DNA of 64,000 bases, from contig JASSKH010000040.1 in assembly GCA_031763025.1 (NCBI GenBank), positions 1,501,001 to 1,565,000 of the forward strand, read 5' to 3'. Position numbers and translations under genes: made by a program. The DNA is from Macrocystis pyrifera. Lineage: Eukaryota > Sar > Phaeophyceae > Laminariales > Laminariaceae. Under the pieces are notes generated by a model. That model ran no database searches and was not told where the DNA came from. It saw only the letters and a program-made list of their open reading frames with translations. This document shows positions 33,268 through 45,258 of the stretch, in pieces (within the stretch, counting starts at the first letter, position 1; every line of letters starts with the position of its first letter).

Positions 33268-33392
33268 CTGTGTGCTCTTCACATTTGACCGTTCTTTCAA
33301 CCTGTCGACATCCAGTATTCAGTGCCCGTGCCGATTCTTCAATTCTATATAGGTACAAGATCTGTTGTCACAAAACTACGGCACAGAGAAAC
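33268..33392 (+). repeat. Dispersed ~115-bp repeat, copy 3
   Basis: It contains CTCTTCACATTTGACCGTTC, CGACATCCAG, then CAGTGCCCGTGCCGATTCTT and a tail TGTTGTCACAAAACTACGG followed by CACAGAGA. It is close to copy 4 at 34718-34835. Confidence 0.7.
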
Positions 33393-34009
33393 TACTCCTG
33401 TACATTGTTATGCAGTAAGATATGTACTACAGCTCTACACGTTGTAGTAATTCGGGTTCGATTCACGATAGGCAGTCCGCAGGCGTATGATATTGATATG
33501 AATACTATGCAATACAGCATGTTTCACGCTTTTTTCTCCAATATCGATCATGTGTACCAGGTATTGTGTATGACATGCGAGTGAGTGCCCTCTCCCTCCT
33601 CCCTCCTTCTCTTCTGCGGTCTTTTTCTTATGAGAATAAATAAACTCATGTACGTACGTATGTACGAGTAATGAATACCTGGTATCTTGATGAATATACT
33701 ATGTACACGAAGGGGCGATGGGACTTCAGTGGGACCTGGTTCGGGGAGACGAAATACATGAAAATCACATGCCATGAAGCTTGCTATCAAATAAGATTAC
33801 AGCGCGACCGCGAAGCGCGAGTGGGTCGAGCTACAACAACAGTAGACGCGGCAACGCGTGTGTAGGCATACATGGTGGACTGCGCCTGTCCACAGCAGCA
33901 ACGTGCGGACCGTGTCCTAAGACATGCTGCAGGTGGCGTTGTCAGGCCCATCCTCCTCCTACTGATGAGGGGACGGAGAAGCAAGAGAAGATCTGCTGCA
34001 CACGTCGGT

Positions 34010-34260
34010 ACAGCAGTAGTGGTATTAATAGCAATAGTAGTAGTGGTAGTAGTAGTAGTAGCGGTAGCCCAGACTGCATGGCAGTCTATGGATGGATGTT
34101 TCAGGCCATGTATTATTGGCCTCCCACAGAGTGCAGGGAGAGAAGAAGTGAGCCTCGTGAGTCACCACTTACAACCTCAGATGTCAAGAGTCGCATAATC
34201 CACAACAAGCAACGGTCGTTACCAACCGTACGTAACTGTCATTCAAAGAGTACGTAACTG
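34010..34260 (+). repeat. AGT microsatellite followed by a ~200-bp repeat (copy 1)
   Basis: An imperfect AGT/GGT triplet run (about 34010-34065) leads into GCGGTAGCCCAGACTGCATG and then a segment with GGCCTCCCACAGAGT, AACCTCAGATGTCAAGAGTC and two direct TACGTAACTGTCATTCAAAG words. The same segment, without the triplet run, is at 51716-51910. Confidence 0.8.
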
Positions 34261-34717
34261 TCATTCAAAGAGACCAAATGAACACCCTCCCTGGCTCTTC
34301 GCATGTCAGTGACGAGCCAAAATAACCAGAACGTGACTCCTTGACCTACGTCAGCCATAGAAAAAAAAATAGTAATATGGCAGGAGGAAACTCATCCCGA
34401 CGACAAACAAACCTCTCTCTCAATCCCACACAAACTATTGTAATCACGGAAAAGGGTACAGTAGTCGCGCCATACAAATAAACAATAGCAGAAAAATATC
34501 ATGCCAGAGATCGTGAGGTTCCCCGGACAAAAGCCTTCCTTTGTCCTTACCATCACCGCCATAGAAGATACACAGATCGTAAGGGTAAACGCGAGACAGC
34601 ATACATCCATTTTCAAGCTAAAAATTATTTGGCGCTAAAATTACGCGAAATAAAAATCGCTTGTGATACATATAGAACCGAACATATTCCTTTGGCTTTT
34701 GTATGTGTGTGTGTGTT

Positions 34718-34835
34718 CTTCACATTAAACCGTTCTTCTACTCGTCGACATCCAGCAAGCCCAGTGTCCGTGCTGATTCTTCACCCTAGAAAGATACGAG
34801 CTCTGTGGTCACAGACTACGACACAGAGATAAAAC
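34718..34835 (+). repeat. Dispersed ~115-bp repeat, copy 4
   Basis: It runs from GTGTTCTTCACATTAAACCG through GCCCAGTGTCCGTGCTGATT to CTACGACACAGAGATA. The surrounding region 34260-35290 shows no gene, only A-rich and TAAA/AAAG-rich sequence. Confidence 0.7.
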
Positions 34836-35294
34836 ACCGTAATGCATTAATAGCCTACGCAATACCATGCCTTTGCACTAGGTGCGGCCGACACAACATA
34901 CATACATACGCCAGCAACCAAAATACACCATAAAGAAAGAGAAGCAACGAAGAAACCAAACCGAAAAAGAACAAGAAAAAGAAAAAGAAAAGGAGAAGAA
35001 TCCCAAATAAATAAATAAAATGGGAAGCCAAAGCTCAGACACATACATACTTACCCCGAGCATGAGCCAAAAGGGACGTGCAAGGGGAAATATACGAGAA
35101 GGAAAAAGGGGACTATGCATCCCGGTGAACACTTAACTAAGTAAAAATAGCAATAGTGAGTGGGCCAAAATACGCTCATCACCCGCTCACTATGTAGTAC
35201 TTCTTTCATAAGGATAAGAAGGGAAAAAAATCAAAGTACGTACCGAACGGCCGCAGCAGTTGGCGGTACGAGTAGCAAAGAAAAGTCCAACCTA

Positions 35295-36843
35295 TTAGTC
35301 GGCCTGGTACCTTGCTACCCTATCTGCGGTCTCTCTGCTACTCTCTTCTAACGCGGTTTCCCTTCTACTCCTCCTGTTTCCCCCCCTGCCCCCATACACT
35401 TGTACGGTGTTCCTTCTACCCCTCCTGCTGTTACCCCTCCCCCCATTCCCTCTAACACTACCTGCAGCGGATGCACGGCGCTGTCTACTCTGCTTTGCCT
35501 CAGCCTCGTGCCACCTGCCCATGAACTGTTCAGCTGCTTCGAGGATTCCCCGGTACCACTTTCCCGTCTGTTTTTCTGCAGTGGGCCACAGTGCGGTCCC
35601 AACTCCAAAGACTAAGGGGGAGTCTTCCGTTGATCCCTCGGTGGCTTTGAATTGAACACTCTAAGGTCCTCAGCAATGGCCCTAGGCCAAGTCTTGGGCT
35701 GCCCGCCTGGTTTCGGGCTCCCCCCACCAGCGATCGTCCCGAACATCAACCGACTGGGCAATCGCCCCTCGTGTTGCTGCACCACAGCCCCCGCAAAGAA
35801 GAGTCGCCGTTTACGGATGGTCGTTTCGATACTTTTGCATCGTGTTATCCTGAGCGCCTTCGCATACGAGAGGGTGGTGTGGTCGGTGCGTAGTCGGCGC
35901 TGGAAACCAATGACTCGCAGAAGGACTTCGTGGTGGGCTGATCGAAGCTTGGCGAAGTGGTCTGCATTGAGGGTCCACGTCATGCAACCGTACTGCAAGG
36001 TCTCAATCACCTCGGCCTTCAGCATCCAGACTTTCAGACTAAGCGGTGCGTTCGTCCTATCGTACAGTTCCGGACGATACCGTTTGAGGCATGCCCGCAT
36101 CAGACGGATTCGTCGCTCGATTTCGAAGGAGAGGTCAGCGTTCTCGTGGATAATGCCTCCTAGGTATAAAAACAGGGTCGTCTGTTTATACTTTTGGCCT
36201 GCAGCTTCGATCGCGAGCGGTGAGGTGGTAAACGTCTGATCCGGTGTTCGTAGGAGCATCGTCTCTGTCTTCTTCTCGGATACCGTGAGACCTACTGCTT
36301 CGAAGACAGTCACGATGACTGTCATCATTCTTGCAAGGCCTTCCGCCGACTTCGAGACTATTCCTGCGTCGTCTGCATACAACATGCCCCACACAGCCCT
36401 TTGCACGCATGCCAACGGTTCCTCTTTTCCGACAACCCTGTCCTCTTCGAGATGAACCAAACCCCTTACGATGCATTCGTCTTTGCTGAGGCGTACCAGC
36501 ACGATGTGTATCGCAGCGGCGAAGAACACGTTGAACAGTAACGGCGATAGTACGCAGCCTTGCCGCAGCCCCTGGGTTACATTGAACCAGTCCGAGTGTT
36601 CACCGTCATCCGCACGCACGCGAGCCCGCATGCCTTCGTGAAAATTGCGAATGATTGTGAGCATCTTGGTTGGTACACCAAGGCGTGTGAGTACCTCCCA
36701 CAACAGTTCTCGCTCGACAGAGTCGTACGCTTTCTGCAAGTCGATGAAGCACATGTACAGGGGGATTTTCTTCTGCCGCCCGAGCTGCTGCAACCGGCGC
36801 ACGACAAACAGCATATCGACTGTTGACCGTATTAGCTCCTAAT
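35295..36843 (-). pseudogene. 5'-truncated LINE with reverse-transcriptase domain
   Basis: A 400-codon frame (36814-35612) is the main part of a non-LTR retrotransposon reverse transcriptase. Visible motifs are [11 protein letters not shown] (residues 23-33), [13 protein letters not shown] (82-94), the catalytic YADD (146-149) in [11 protein letters not shown], and [11 protein letters not shown], followed by a C-terminal region with [20 protein letters not shown]. The frame opens upstream with STVDM around 36817-36831 and similarity stops near 36840, so the 5' part is missing, as usual in LINE insertions. A frameshift near 35.65 kb moves the C-terminal tail ([15 protein letters not shown], then GRWHEAEAKQSRQRR) into another frame down to about 35.3 kb. 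No poly(A) tail or target duplication is clear. Confidence 0.9.
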
Positions 36844-37599
36844 AACCGAACGAAGAAAACATTGAAATGCTGCAGCTTCACCACGAACAGCCTAGGTGCT
36901 CCCAGCTAACTAAGCTTTTAAATCATCCGTAGACCATCAAATATTCCGTTTTCCTCCGCGAACAACTCCAAGTTCGCACACCAATACTGGTGGTAGAACA
37001 ACCAATCATGAATTATTATGCAAACCCCCCCTATTCTGCAACCCGTAAACGGTCACAAATGAAGGTCCCGGCATGAATTAATGAAATCAGTAGATGGTCA
37101 CCACCCATACCTCATATCAGCATTACACCTCTCGAAGTGCACCCACGTACCTTACTTCGCCAGTCCGTTAAAACTATAAATACCGGTTCTACCAGCCCCC
37201 TTTGGTCCTGTCTATACTGGAAAAACGGCCCCAGATATACGTTTTTCGGATTCACCAACTGTTTGATTTGAGCGTGAAAGTAAATTTCAAAACTACGAGG
37301 TGAAAAACAAAGGCTACATGTAACATTCACGACGAACCTATAGACTATATTCTACCTTGGCATCATTCGCGACTTTCCCGGGATAAATAATATATGCCAT
37401 ACCTTTCAGAGAATGACATATCCTATGTATCATTTACCACTTACCCACCAGGCAGAACGATAACTACCATATAATTTTGCATTCCCTAACACGTCGCAAA
37501 CGGCATCTATCACGTAAGACTTGCCCGGAACGAATCTAAACCCAGTCGAAAATGAGATATCTCCTTTGGTACGATGTAAAACATATTTTAACCGACGGT
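36844..37599. other. Unassigned stretch
   Basis: AT-rich sequence between the LINE and the LTR retroelement. I see no gene, repeat or RNA in it. Confidence 0.5.
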
Positions 37600-37870
37600 G
37601 TACTGTTGCGGCAGAGGGACGTGGGAGCAACCAAAAGTCCGACGAGTCGAGGCATGCAGCCACGAGTCGTTGGGCGCAGAGTAGAGGCGGAATACTCTGT
37701 GGGTGTGGGATGGGTGTTTTATTCAGCAGACGGTTTCAGCCTGCTGAATGCAAGACGCCTGACTAAGGTGTTGTACAGCGCATGCAGCGCGTGTGCCAAC
37801 ACCGAGTGTCTTTAGACGCTACCCAGGCAAGGAAGAGAATACGTGCAAAACCTAAAAAGTGAACTAAATA

Positions 37871-38273
37871 GAGTGTCTGCGCAAAATAAAGAATATTACG
37901 AATTTTGCCTATCTATTCCCCCGTTACCAACGACGAATCAAATATCCTAATCAAATTTGCATAAAAATGACGAAGTTATGCATTTTTGGATAGCATATTA
38001 TACTAGAGCCATATTTGTGTGATATGAGATTCGACCGCTGCATTCTGTTGGCCGAAAACTCTCCGGACGCTTTGGATTGGCGAAGCTTGCCCCGAGAGTG
38101 GCCTCGGACCCTCGGACCATGTGTCTGCTACCGGCGGAGTTTTGCGAGAAGAATTGCTGCCGCTGATGCTGCATGCCTTTGCTGCCTGCTGCTGCAGCAG
38201 CAGGTACTACTAGGTAGGTGCTGCTGCAGCTGCTGCTGTACGTCACCGACTACTGCTACTACTGCATGTAGTG

Positions 38274-38306
<33 letters not shown>

Positions 38307-38904
38307 AAGTAAGTGCTGTTGTTGCTGGAAACACTGCGACAATAAGCAAGCACTGCGGTGAGCAGGCGCTGCTGCAAACATAAGCGCTGCTGCAAGCGAG
38401 CGCTGCTGCACACAAGCAAGGTCTGCTGCAAGCAAGCGCTGCTGCAAGAGCTGTCGCAGGCGCTGCTGGTGCCGCAAGCACGTGCACTATTGCCGCCACG
38501 CCCCTGATCTTCTCCGCTTCGACCCCTTTTCGGCCAGAGAGGACGACGAAGAAGGAGGGCGATCTTCTCGTTGTGGCGGCGTTGCTTGCACAGCGAGTGT
38601 CGAGGAGCGCAAGATAGATCGCACTTCTGCCTGTTAGTGCTTGCTGCTGCTTATTGCTCCTGCAGCTGCTGCTGCTGCTGCTGCTGCAGGTAGGTACTGC
38701 TGCTGCTTGCACGACTTCTTGTGTCCGGCTCGTTTGGTACAAAAAAAAGTGCTGCCGCTGCCGCATGTGTTTTTTTTTCAAACACAAGAATCCAATCTTT
38801 AGCTGTTTTTCGTCTACGATTATGCGCATGCCGAAAGGCTTTCGATTATGATTACCTTTCCGACGGAAATCCTTGATAAACAAAAATATTTTGCGCAGAC
38901 ACTC
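37871..38904. mobile_element. 1.03-kb TIR element nested in the LTR, with CTG tracts
   Basis: The ends GAGTGTCTGCGCAAAAT (37871-37887) and ATTTTGCGCAGACACTC (38888-38904) are a perfect 17-bp inverted repeat flanked by TA on both sides, suggesting a TA target as used by Tc1/mariner-type elements. The uninterrupted LTR copy at 49876-50384 supports the insertion boundaries. There is no transposase. The interior contains CTG/CAG runs (about 38180-38320 and 38655-38705), and a 251-codon minus-strand frame here is Ser/Ala/Cys-rich repeat translation. The end sequence and length resemble the element at 10530-11552, but the interior differs. Confidence 0.85.
38180..38705 (+). repeat. CTG microsatellite tracts
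   Basis: The tracts are interrupted, with the purest about 11 units near 38275-38307 and a second near 38660-38690. Variants such as GCTGCTGCAAGCGAGC spread between them. Confidence 0.9.
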
Positions 38905-39540
38905 TAATGACTAAAAACTAAAGGATTAAAGGCTAAACCGACTATTCTCTCGCATATGCACATTATTCCGCCCGATAGCGGGCATAATCGACTATCTGCA
39001 TCGCTCGCAATCGGGGTTTTTGGTCATCGTTTGCTTCGCTCTCTCCTGAGCGAAGCCCTGGAGCCACCCGGACTGCCGAAGGGTCCAACGTACGAAGTGA
39101 GTAGGCGAGTCAGGTGAGCGTTGATAGCTCACCCCGGAGAAGCTTGCCGTAACATGGTGAACCCAGGGAGATCGACCCAGGCAGGATCAGCAAGTGGCGA
39201 TAGGTTTACGAGCACCACGTAGGTCGCGGAGAGCAAGTCACACGAGCACCAGCTGCTCGAGGGCTGGTGTCCGCAAAACAAAATTGGGGGGTTCGGCGAA
39301 CTTATGGAATCTGATGCTGTTCTGTATTGTTTGTTTAGCGGACTTGATGGAATCTGATAATGCGATTGGTTCGGTAAAGCTTGGGTCTGGCGAACTGTGG
39401 AATCTGATTAACACTTGTAAGTCGTCGTACGCAGCTGGAAGGCGAAGGTGAGCGCCCGACAGCCACTTGTGGCAGTAGACGAGTCGCGGGGTGAGCGCTT
39501 GTCAGGGGTAGTGCTCAGGGTGACGGTGAGCACTAACGAG

Positions 39541-42500
39541 CCGGCAAGAAGCTTTTATTATAATACTTGGGCTATACTACATGCCAGGTATCACATCTAG
39601 TGACAAACTACAGCTGGTATACTATTACATCGTATAAAAATGAAAACCCACTACGTGGAAAAAAACGAAATGAACTTGAAAATTAAGCTCATCGTGGATC
39701 GGTCATAGACGGTGTTGTAAGAGGTTGCTTAAAACGTTGCATATACGGGCAGGAAATGCGATTGAGCAGTACGAACGAAGCCAGACAGACAGCTGGTAGC
39801 TGGACTGCCTGCTGTGTGGCGCTGCCCTTCGCATCTATGAAGCACCTAACCAGCGATAACAAGACCATTAAATTATGCCACGCGGACAAGAACAAAGCTG
39901 CCATATTCAGAGCAGATACCAGCATAGTGATACGGGATGAATTATTGTGTAGGATTGATGGAATGTGATACCTACAACGATCAAATGAAAGACCACACAC
40001 AGAGGCATACGTGGTGATAGTATATAGATGTATGCTCAATTAAAGTAACTACAACCGGCGAGCGGAGAAATTCAGCCTGTGTTTGTTGTTTGTTGCTGTT
40101 CTCTCACATTCTCTCTCAAACGAAGGAGTCCATGGTCACACAAAGATGCTGGATCCCTAGGAAGACCCGAAAAACCAATAAAATCGAAATTCGGCTGCCT
40201 AAAAATACACGAGACGAAAAAGGCGCACACAAGATGAAATCAATGCGCAAAGTGAACTAACATGCCCGCGGGTATATTCTCTCAACTACAACGTAGAGTT
40301 TCCCCCGTTCCCACCACTATCCAATTCGTAGTAGGTGCTGGCTACAGCAGTGGCTGCTGTCTAGAGTGCCGCCTGCACCATACGAAACGCACGGTAGTCG
40401 TGATATTATACTCTGGTGAAGCACAGTACGTGACAACAACTAACAATCTCAAAACGTCAAACAATAAACATAAAAATCAAAAACAGACTGGCGACCCACC
40501 ATACTTTTACAGTAGTACATGTACTGTATACATACGGCAGCTGTCATTGTCGAGTACACAGAAATGTAAGAACAGGCAGTCCTTCGTCATAAGCTGGACA
40601 TAGCTCCGCATAGCAAGTCAGCCCCTATCAATGTCACACCGGCATGCGGGTTACCTGTGTTGGCCAGGCAGCTTGTGACTATCAGCATGAGTTTGGGACG
40701 AGAGCGGTTGTCTGCGATCCTGTTTACGTTCATACGAGCAGACGGAAAACATCGAAAAGCCGGCTGGATGTGACAGGATTTTAACACAACCTTGCCAAAT
40801 AGATTCGTTTCCTTTAAGCTGGTAGGCACCGAAAGTGAAAAAAAAAATAAAAAGAAGGAGCTGTTTGTCCTGTCAACAGTAGGGCGGTGCCACCGATCTC
40901 ATGTAAGGTCCTGGCAAGGCAAACAAGAAATGCCTGTGCTGGCTCCCTGCAGTGTCAAGGAAGCATTCAACTGGTCACAGCAGTAGCTAACCGGCAAGAC
41001 TTCGAGCAGCGCCACGAACACGTATCTCCAGGCACCGCTGCAGTTATATTATGAATAGTAGTTCTATTATGGTATCAACACCAACAAGGAATAGGTGTAT
41101 GTCCCGTGATAAAAATATACCAGGTATATATATCGCAAACTGGTGACCTTCAGTGGGGGTCAATGAAATATATCGATTTTTCGACGTTGTACAGTGTACC
41201 GCATGTACCTGATACGTACGTGCGTGGACCTCACATTTTGTAGTTCTGTCTGAGGTGTAGATGTCCTCAGTTATCGTGTGTATCACTTTTCTTTTCGTGT
41301 TTTTATATTTACCGTTTGATAATATGGTTTTACTATTTGGTATACAAGTATCACATCCTCGTACGGCACGTACGGAAATGTACTATGACGTACCGCTGTG
41401 CCGCCGAGCTAGGACTATTATTAAACAATAGGGACATGAAGTAAGCGAGATACAAGGTGTGGTGAGAGCATAACCCATGCCGGGATGGCGAAGTGTCAGG
41501 GCGTGTTTTTAATGTCTCTGCTGGACAAAGGTCAAAGAGCGAGTGAAAACCGCAATCTGGCGACCTTAAGTATATATAATGTTAACACGCCCACGGGCAG
41601 CATATGGACGGCGAGCCCGTTTGGTTTGTTTTGCGCTGCCCAGCCCATATCAGCTCTGGGGGGGGGGGGAGCACGGTTGACGAAAACAGGGAAGAGACGG
41701 CAGACAGGATAGCTACTGTAGTATCAAATCGATTAATAGTACATAACAAACCTGTCTATGCAAACCACAAACTGCTGCGACTGTTGTGCTTTGGTTGGCC
41801 TACAACTTCCTTAGTCTTACTCTGTTTAGTATAGCACGTGTTGTGATATTGTCTATTTTGCTGGTTCTTGCATTACCGGCCACATCACCTGGGGGGCCGT
41901 ACACCAGGTATTATATATTATACCGGGTATGTATTTCCAAATGCGTACGAAATAGAGTCATTTTATTACGTTGACCTGTTTGGTCTTAACAACCATACTT
42001 CACCTCTATTCGGATCGCATAACCTTAAATCAACCACACAGCTGTGGCTCCGGGATAATGGGAACTGAGTAAGGTAAACTCCCTAGCTATAATATATACC
42101 TGGTAGTCATCAAACTTGCACCTTAGAACTGCTGTAGCAGCATAAACTATGGCAGTTTATGCCTACGATTATTCATAAATAGTGGCATGTAGTTATCAAG
42201 TACCGGTATGTATGAATTGCAGCAGTATTCACGTACGAATGAGAAAACCTGCTTCGGGCGCCACACTAAAACCTATAGTAAACACCTAAACGAGTACCAG
42301 GTATGAGCGGACATGTTGCCCTGCTGGACGGACCGTATAAAGATGTCATGATAAATAACATACTACCACTACGAACTGGGCCAGCCTTCAAACGCACCTG
42401 TTTTTGTCAATGCGGTGTCATCAGCACACAAAACAGGTGGGGAGGTCAATAGATTGCTTTCTTTGGGCGGGGATGAGGTATACATAATCGCATACGTGGG

Positions 42501-43330
42501 GGTAAATGTTCAATGCTGCAAGGGTAGCTATAGCGATGGACCTGGTACAAACTTGAGTACTGGTGCGCAGGAACCTCGAAAACCCTAAGAGAAACAAATA
42601 GCCCATCAGAAATACAACTGAGTTCGCTGAGTTAGGTGCACCACAGGTTGTGTTACTAGTTTACAATTCAGCCACAATACTGCTGATGATCACGCGAGTA
42701 TGGTCCTGTACGTGCATTGCTATAGTTCGTGGTGGTACACTATTGTTGTTATTTTGCGTGTCCGTAAAAAACAACCTTGGTGCATGCAATAGAAGGGAGT
42801 GATACAGAACCCGGTATGCACCCACGCAAACATCCTCTCTAGGTATAGACACAGCAGTGATCCACATACTAGCTGTGACTCATGGTATGATCTGACAACT
42901 TTTGTTAGTCCGTGGTTTCTGCTGTGGAGCAGGGATGAACTAAAGCCACACACACAGTACGCGGACCTGGCACGAACTGACAACGATGATACCACAGCAG
43001 CAGAGTAAGATCAGCACAACCGTGGCCATATACCGGTATTATGCACCTGTTATTTAGGAGTGAGTTGCCATCTTTGCACGTGTTCATCTTGTCAACAGCC
43101 TGGTTTGCACATATCAACGAGAGGGGTTGTATGCTAGTACGTCTAGTATTCTTGGTACAATAGGAAGCTTGTGATGTGCATTCGGCTGTTGTTCGGGATG
43201 CATGATGGATAGTACTCTTGGCCTTCTTGGTATGATAACATGCCTGAGATGTTGGCACATCGGCTGTTGTTGGGGTTGTATGACAGTATGCTTGGTACTC
43301 TTGGTATGGTAACATGCTGGGGAGTGAGAA
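39541..43330. other. Unassigned stretch inside the LTR element
   Basis: No gene is recognised. It separates two blocks of similar GGTGAGC(G/A)C-rich sequence (39440-39540 and 43340-43680), so it may itself be an insertion. No inverted ends were found. It contains a poly-G run near 41659. Confidence 0.4.
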
Positions 43331-43739
43331 CTTGTCAGTACTAGCAGGAAGGATGGCGAGGTGAGCGCCCCCGCGGATTGACTTCAGTGAAGGGGAGCAC
43401 TGATGAGCGTAGTAGCACCTTGCAAGTGGAGGTGAGCACTTGTCATTATGCTATCGCTGAGAGGGGAGGTGCAGGTGAGCCCTTCCCTCAGGATTGGATG
43501 CTATGGGGATTCCAGGAGTTTGGTAGGTTTGTGTGCTGTTGAGTGTCCTGGGGCCTGGTTTTGTGGCGAGGTGAGCGCCCCGGTGGGTTGAGTTCAGTGA
43601 AGGTAAGCACTGAGGGCATAAAATCTTGACAGCGAAGGTGAGCACTTGTCATTATAGGGGCAGATGATGGTAAGCTTTCCCCTGAGATGTGAGTTTTGTT
43701 GGGTTTGTGGGAGGTTTAGTTTGTGTTTACTCCGTTAGA

Positions 43740-44500
43740 TAATCGGTAGTGGGTAGTATAGCATCGTATCACTTACAACGTAATTGCACTCACTGTGGTT
43801 ACATAATCGGTAATGGATACGACAGCACCGTACCACTTACAACTTAGATGCATTCACTTTCGCTCAAACGACGTGAGGTTGTGTGCCGTCGTTCTGGAAA
43901 AGTCTATGTTACTTATGCTCAGACGACGTGAGGTCTTGTGCCGTCATCAGGGCAAAGGCTATGCTACTCATGGTAATGGATACTACAGCACCGTGCCACA
44001 TACCACTTAGATACATTCACAGCAGTTATGTGCCGTCGTTGTGACTAAGGCTATGTCACTTGTGCTCAGACGACGTGAGGTTATGTGCCCTTGTTGGGGC
44101 TAAAGGCTGTGCCACTTATTCCCAGACGATGTGAGGTGTTATGCCGTCATTGTGGCATAAGGCTCAGCTATTTTGGCCCAGGCGACGTGAGGGTTTGGGT
44201 CGCCGCTGCGCCAAAGGATTTGCCTTGTTTGCTTCGACGACGTGATATTGTGTGCCGCCGTCATAGCAAAGGCAGGCGGTGGGAGGCAGAAGATCGTACC
44301 CGGAGCCGTGGCAGTGTGCTTCACGTAATTCTATTCCGAACGCTGCAACACGTTCGCCCAGCCGACGTGAGGTAGTGTTATGCCGTCGCTGTGGCAAACG
44401 GCTGTCATTTTGACCTGGACGGCGCGAGTTTTAGCGCCGTCGCTGCGGCAAAGGATTTGCCACGTTGACGCAGACGACGTGAGGTTGGGTGCCGTCGTGA
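43740..44500 (+). repeat. 56-bp tandem array inside the LTR element
   Basis: About nine imperfect units carry CAGACGACGTGAGGTT and TGTGCCGTCGTTGTGGC with AAAGGCTATGCTACTTATG. Cores lie near 43870, 43925, 44073, 44129, 44184, 44239, 44365, 44421 and 44477. A 64-bp duplication (43740-43860, echoed near 43975-44030) precedes and interrupts it. Some translations resemble a zinc knuckle (CRHCG) but the 56-bp period shifts register, so a continuous coding array is unlikely. Confidence 0.8.
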
Positions 44501-45258
44501 AAGGTGGGCAGTGGGTGGCAGAGGATCATACCGTGCCCTGTAGCAGTGTGCATATATCTGACATCTGTTTTCCACGAGTATTTGGCCTGGGTACTCCGAT
44601 ATCAGACGCGCAAAGAGCTCTATATGACCTATGAAGGGCACCTGGTTGGCCTATTTGGCCAGCTCGTGTTTGACACAGCTCTGTGCATGGCATTGACGAG
44701 CAAGCATGCACGAGCGCGAGCTGTATCCGGGTGCGGTCGCGTAGCTTGTCACTACAGCAGTTTTGACGTTGCCAACAATGAAATAAGGAACAGCAAGTCC
44801 TTTTTCAGTACAATGTATAGTACTGGGAGTAACCATACATGCAAAGTAACGGTACAAATGCTACACTATCGTTCAGGTGTGCACCAAACAATTTTATCTG
44901 TACGTGTTTGATGTCTTTGCAGAGTCTATTTTTGTTTCAGGCACGAATATCCAAGAGTAAATACCATAAATATGCACTTGTGCGGTGGTGTGTTTGATTT
45001 GGTGTGTCAGATGAGTTTTTCATTGTTCCAAGCACGCTCTCAAGTACCACGGTATCCTGATTGCTGCAGTTTTCGGGAGGATGAACGACGGAAGGAGAAC
45101 GAAACATGAAGGGGATATATCTAATTTTTTCTACACGTTAAAGTCAAACTCTCCACGTATGTATCTGCGCATATTATTTGGAACAACGTGTTTAAACACT
45201 TATGCGGACCATCTGGCACGCGCTTCAAGCCAGGAAATAAACCGCGCTACCGGGTATA

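Larger units (their letters stand above)
37604..39154 (+). repeat. Left LTR, interrupted by a DNA transposon
   Basis: Outside the nested element (37871-38904) the sequence follows the right LTR (49876-50384) almost base for base, including CGAGGCATGCAGCCACGAGT, GGGATGGGTGTT and the end CACCCCGG(A/G)G(A/G)AGCTTGCCGT. Without the insertion it is about 515 bp, against 509 bp for the right LTR. Confidence 0.85.

Noticed and set aside
35652-36239. 195-codon plus-strand open frame
   Set aside because: It is the antisense shadow of the LINE reverse-transcriptase frame.
38128-38883. 251-codon minus-strand open frame
   Set aside because: It is made of Ser/Ala/Cys runs from CTG/CAG triplets inside a non-autonomous transposon and has no domain.
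43740-44500. CRISPR-like appearance of the 56-bp array
   Set aside because: Units are contiguous and diverged with no unique spacers, in a nuclear eukaryotic setting inside a retroelement.
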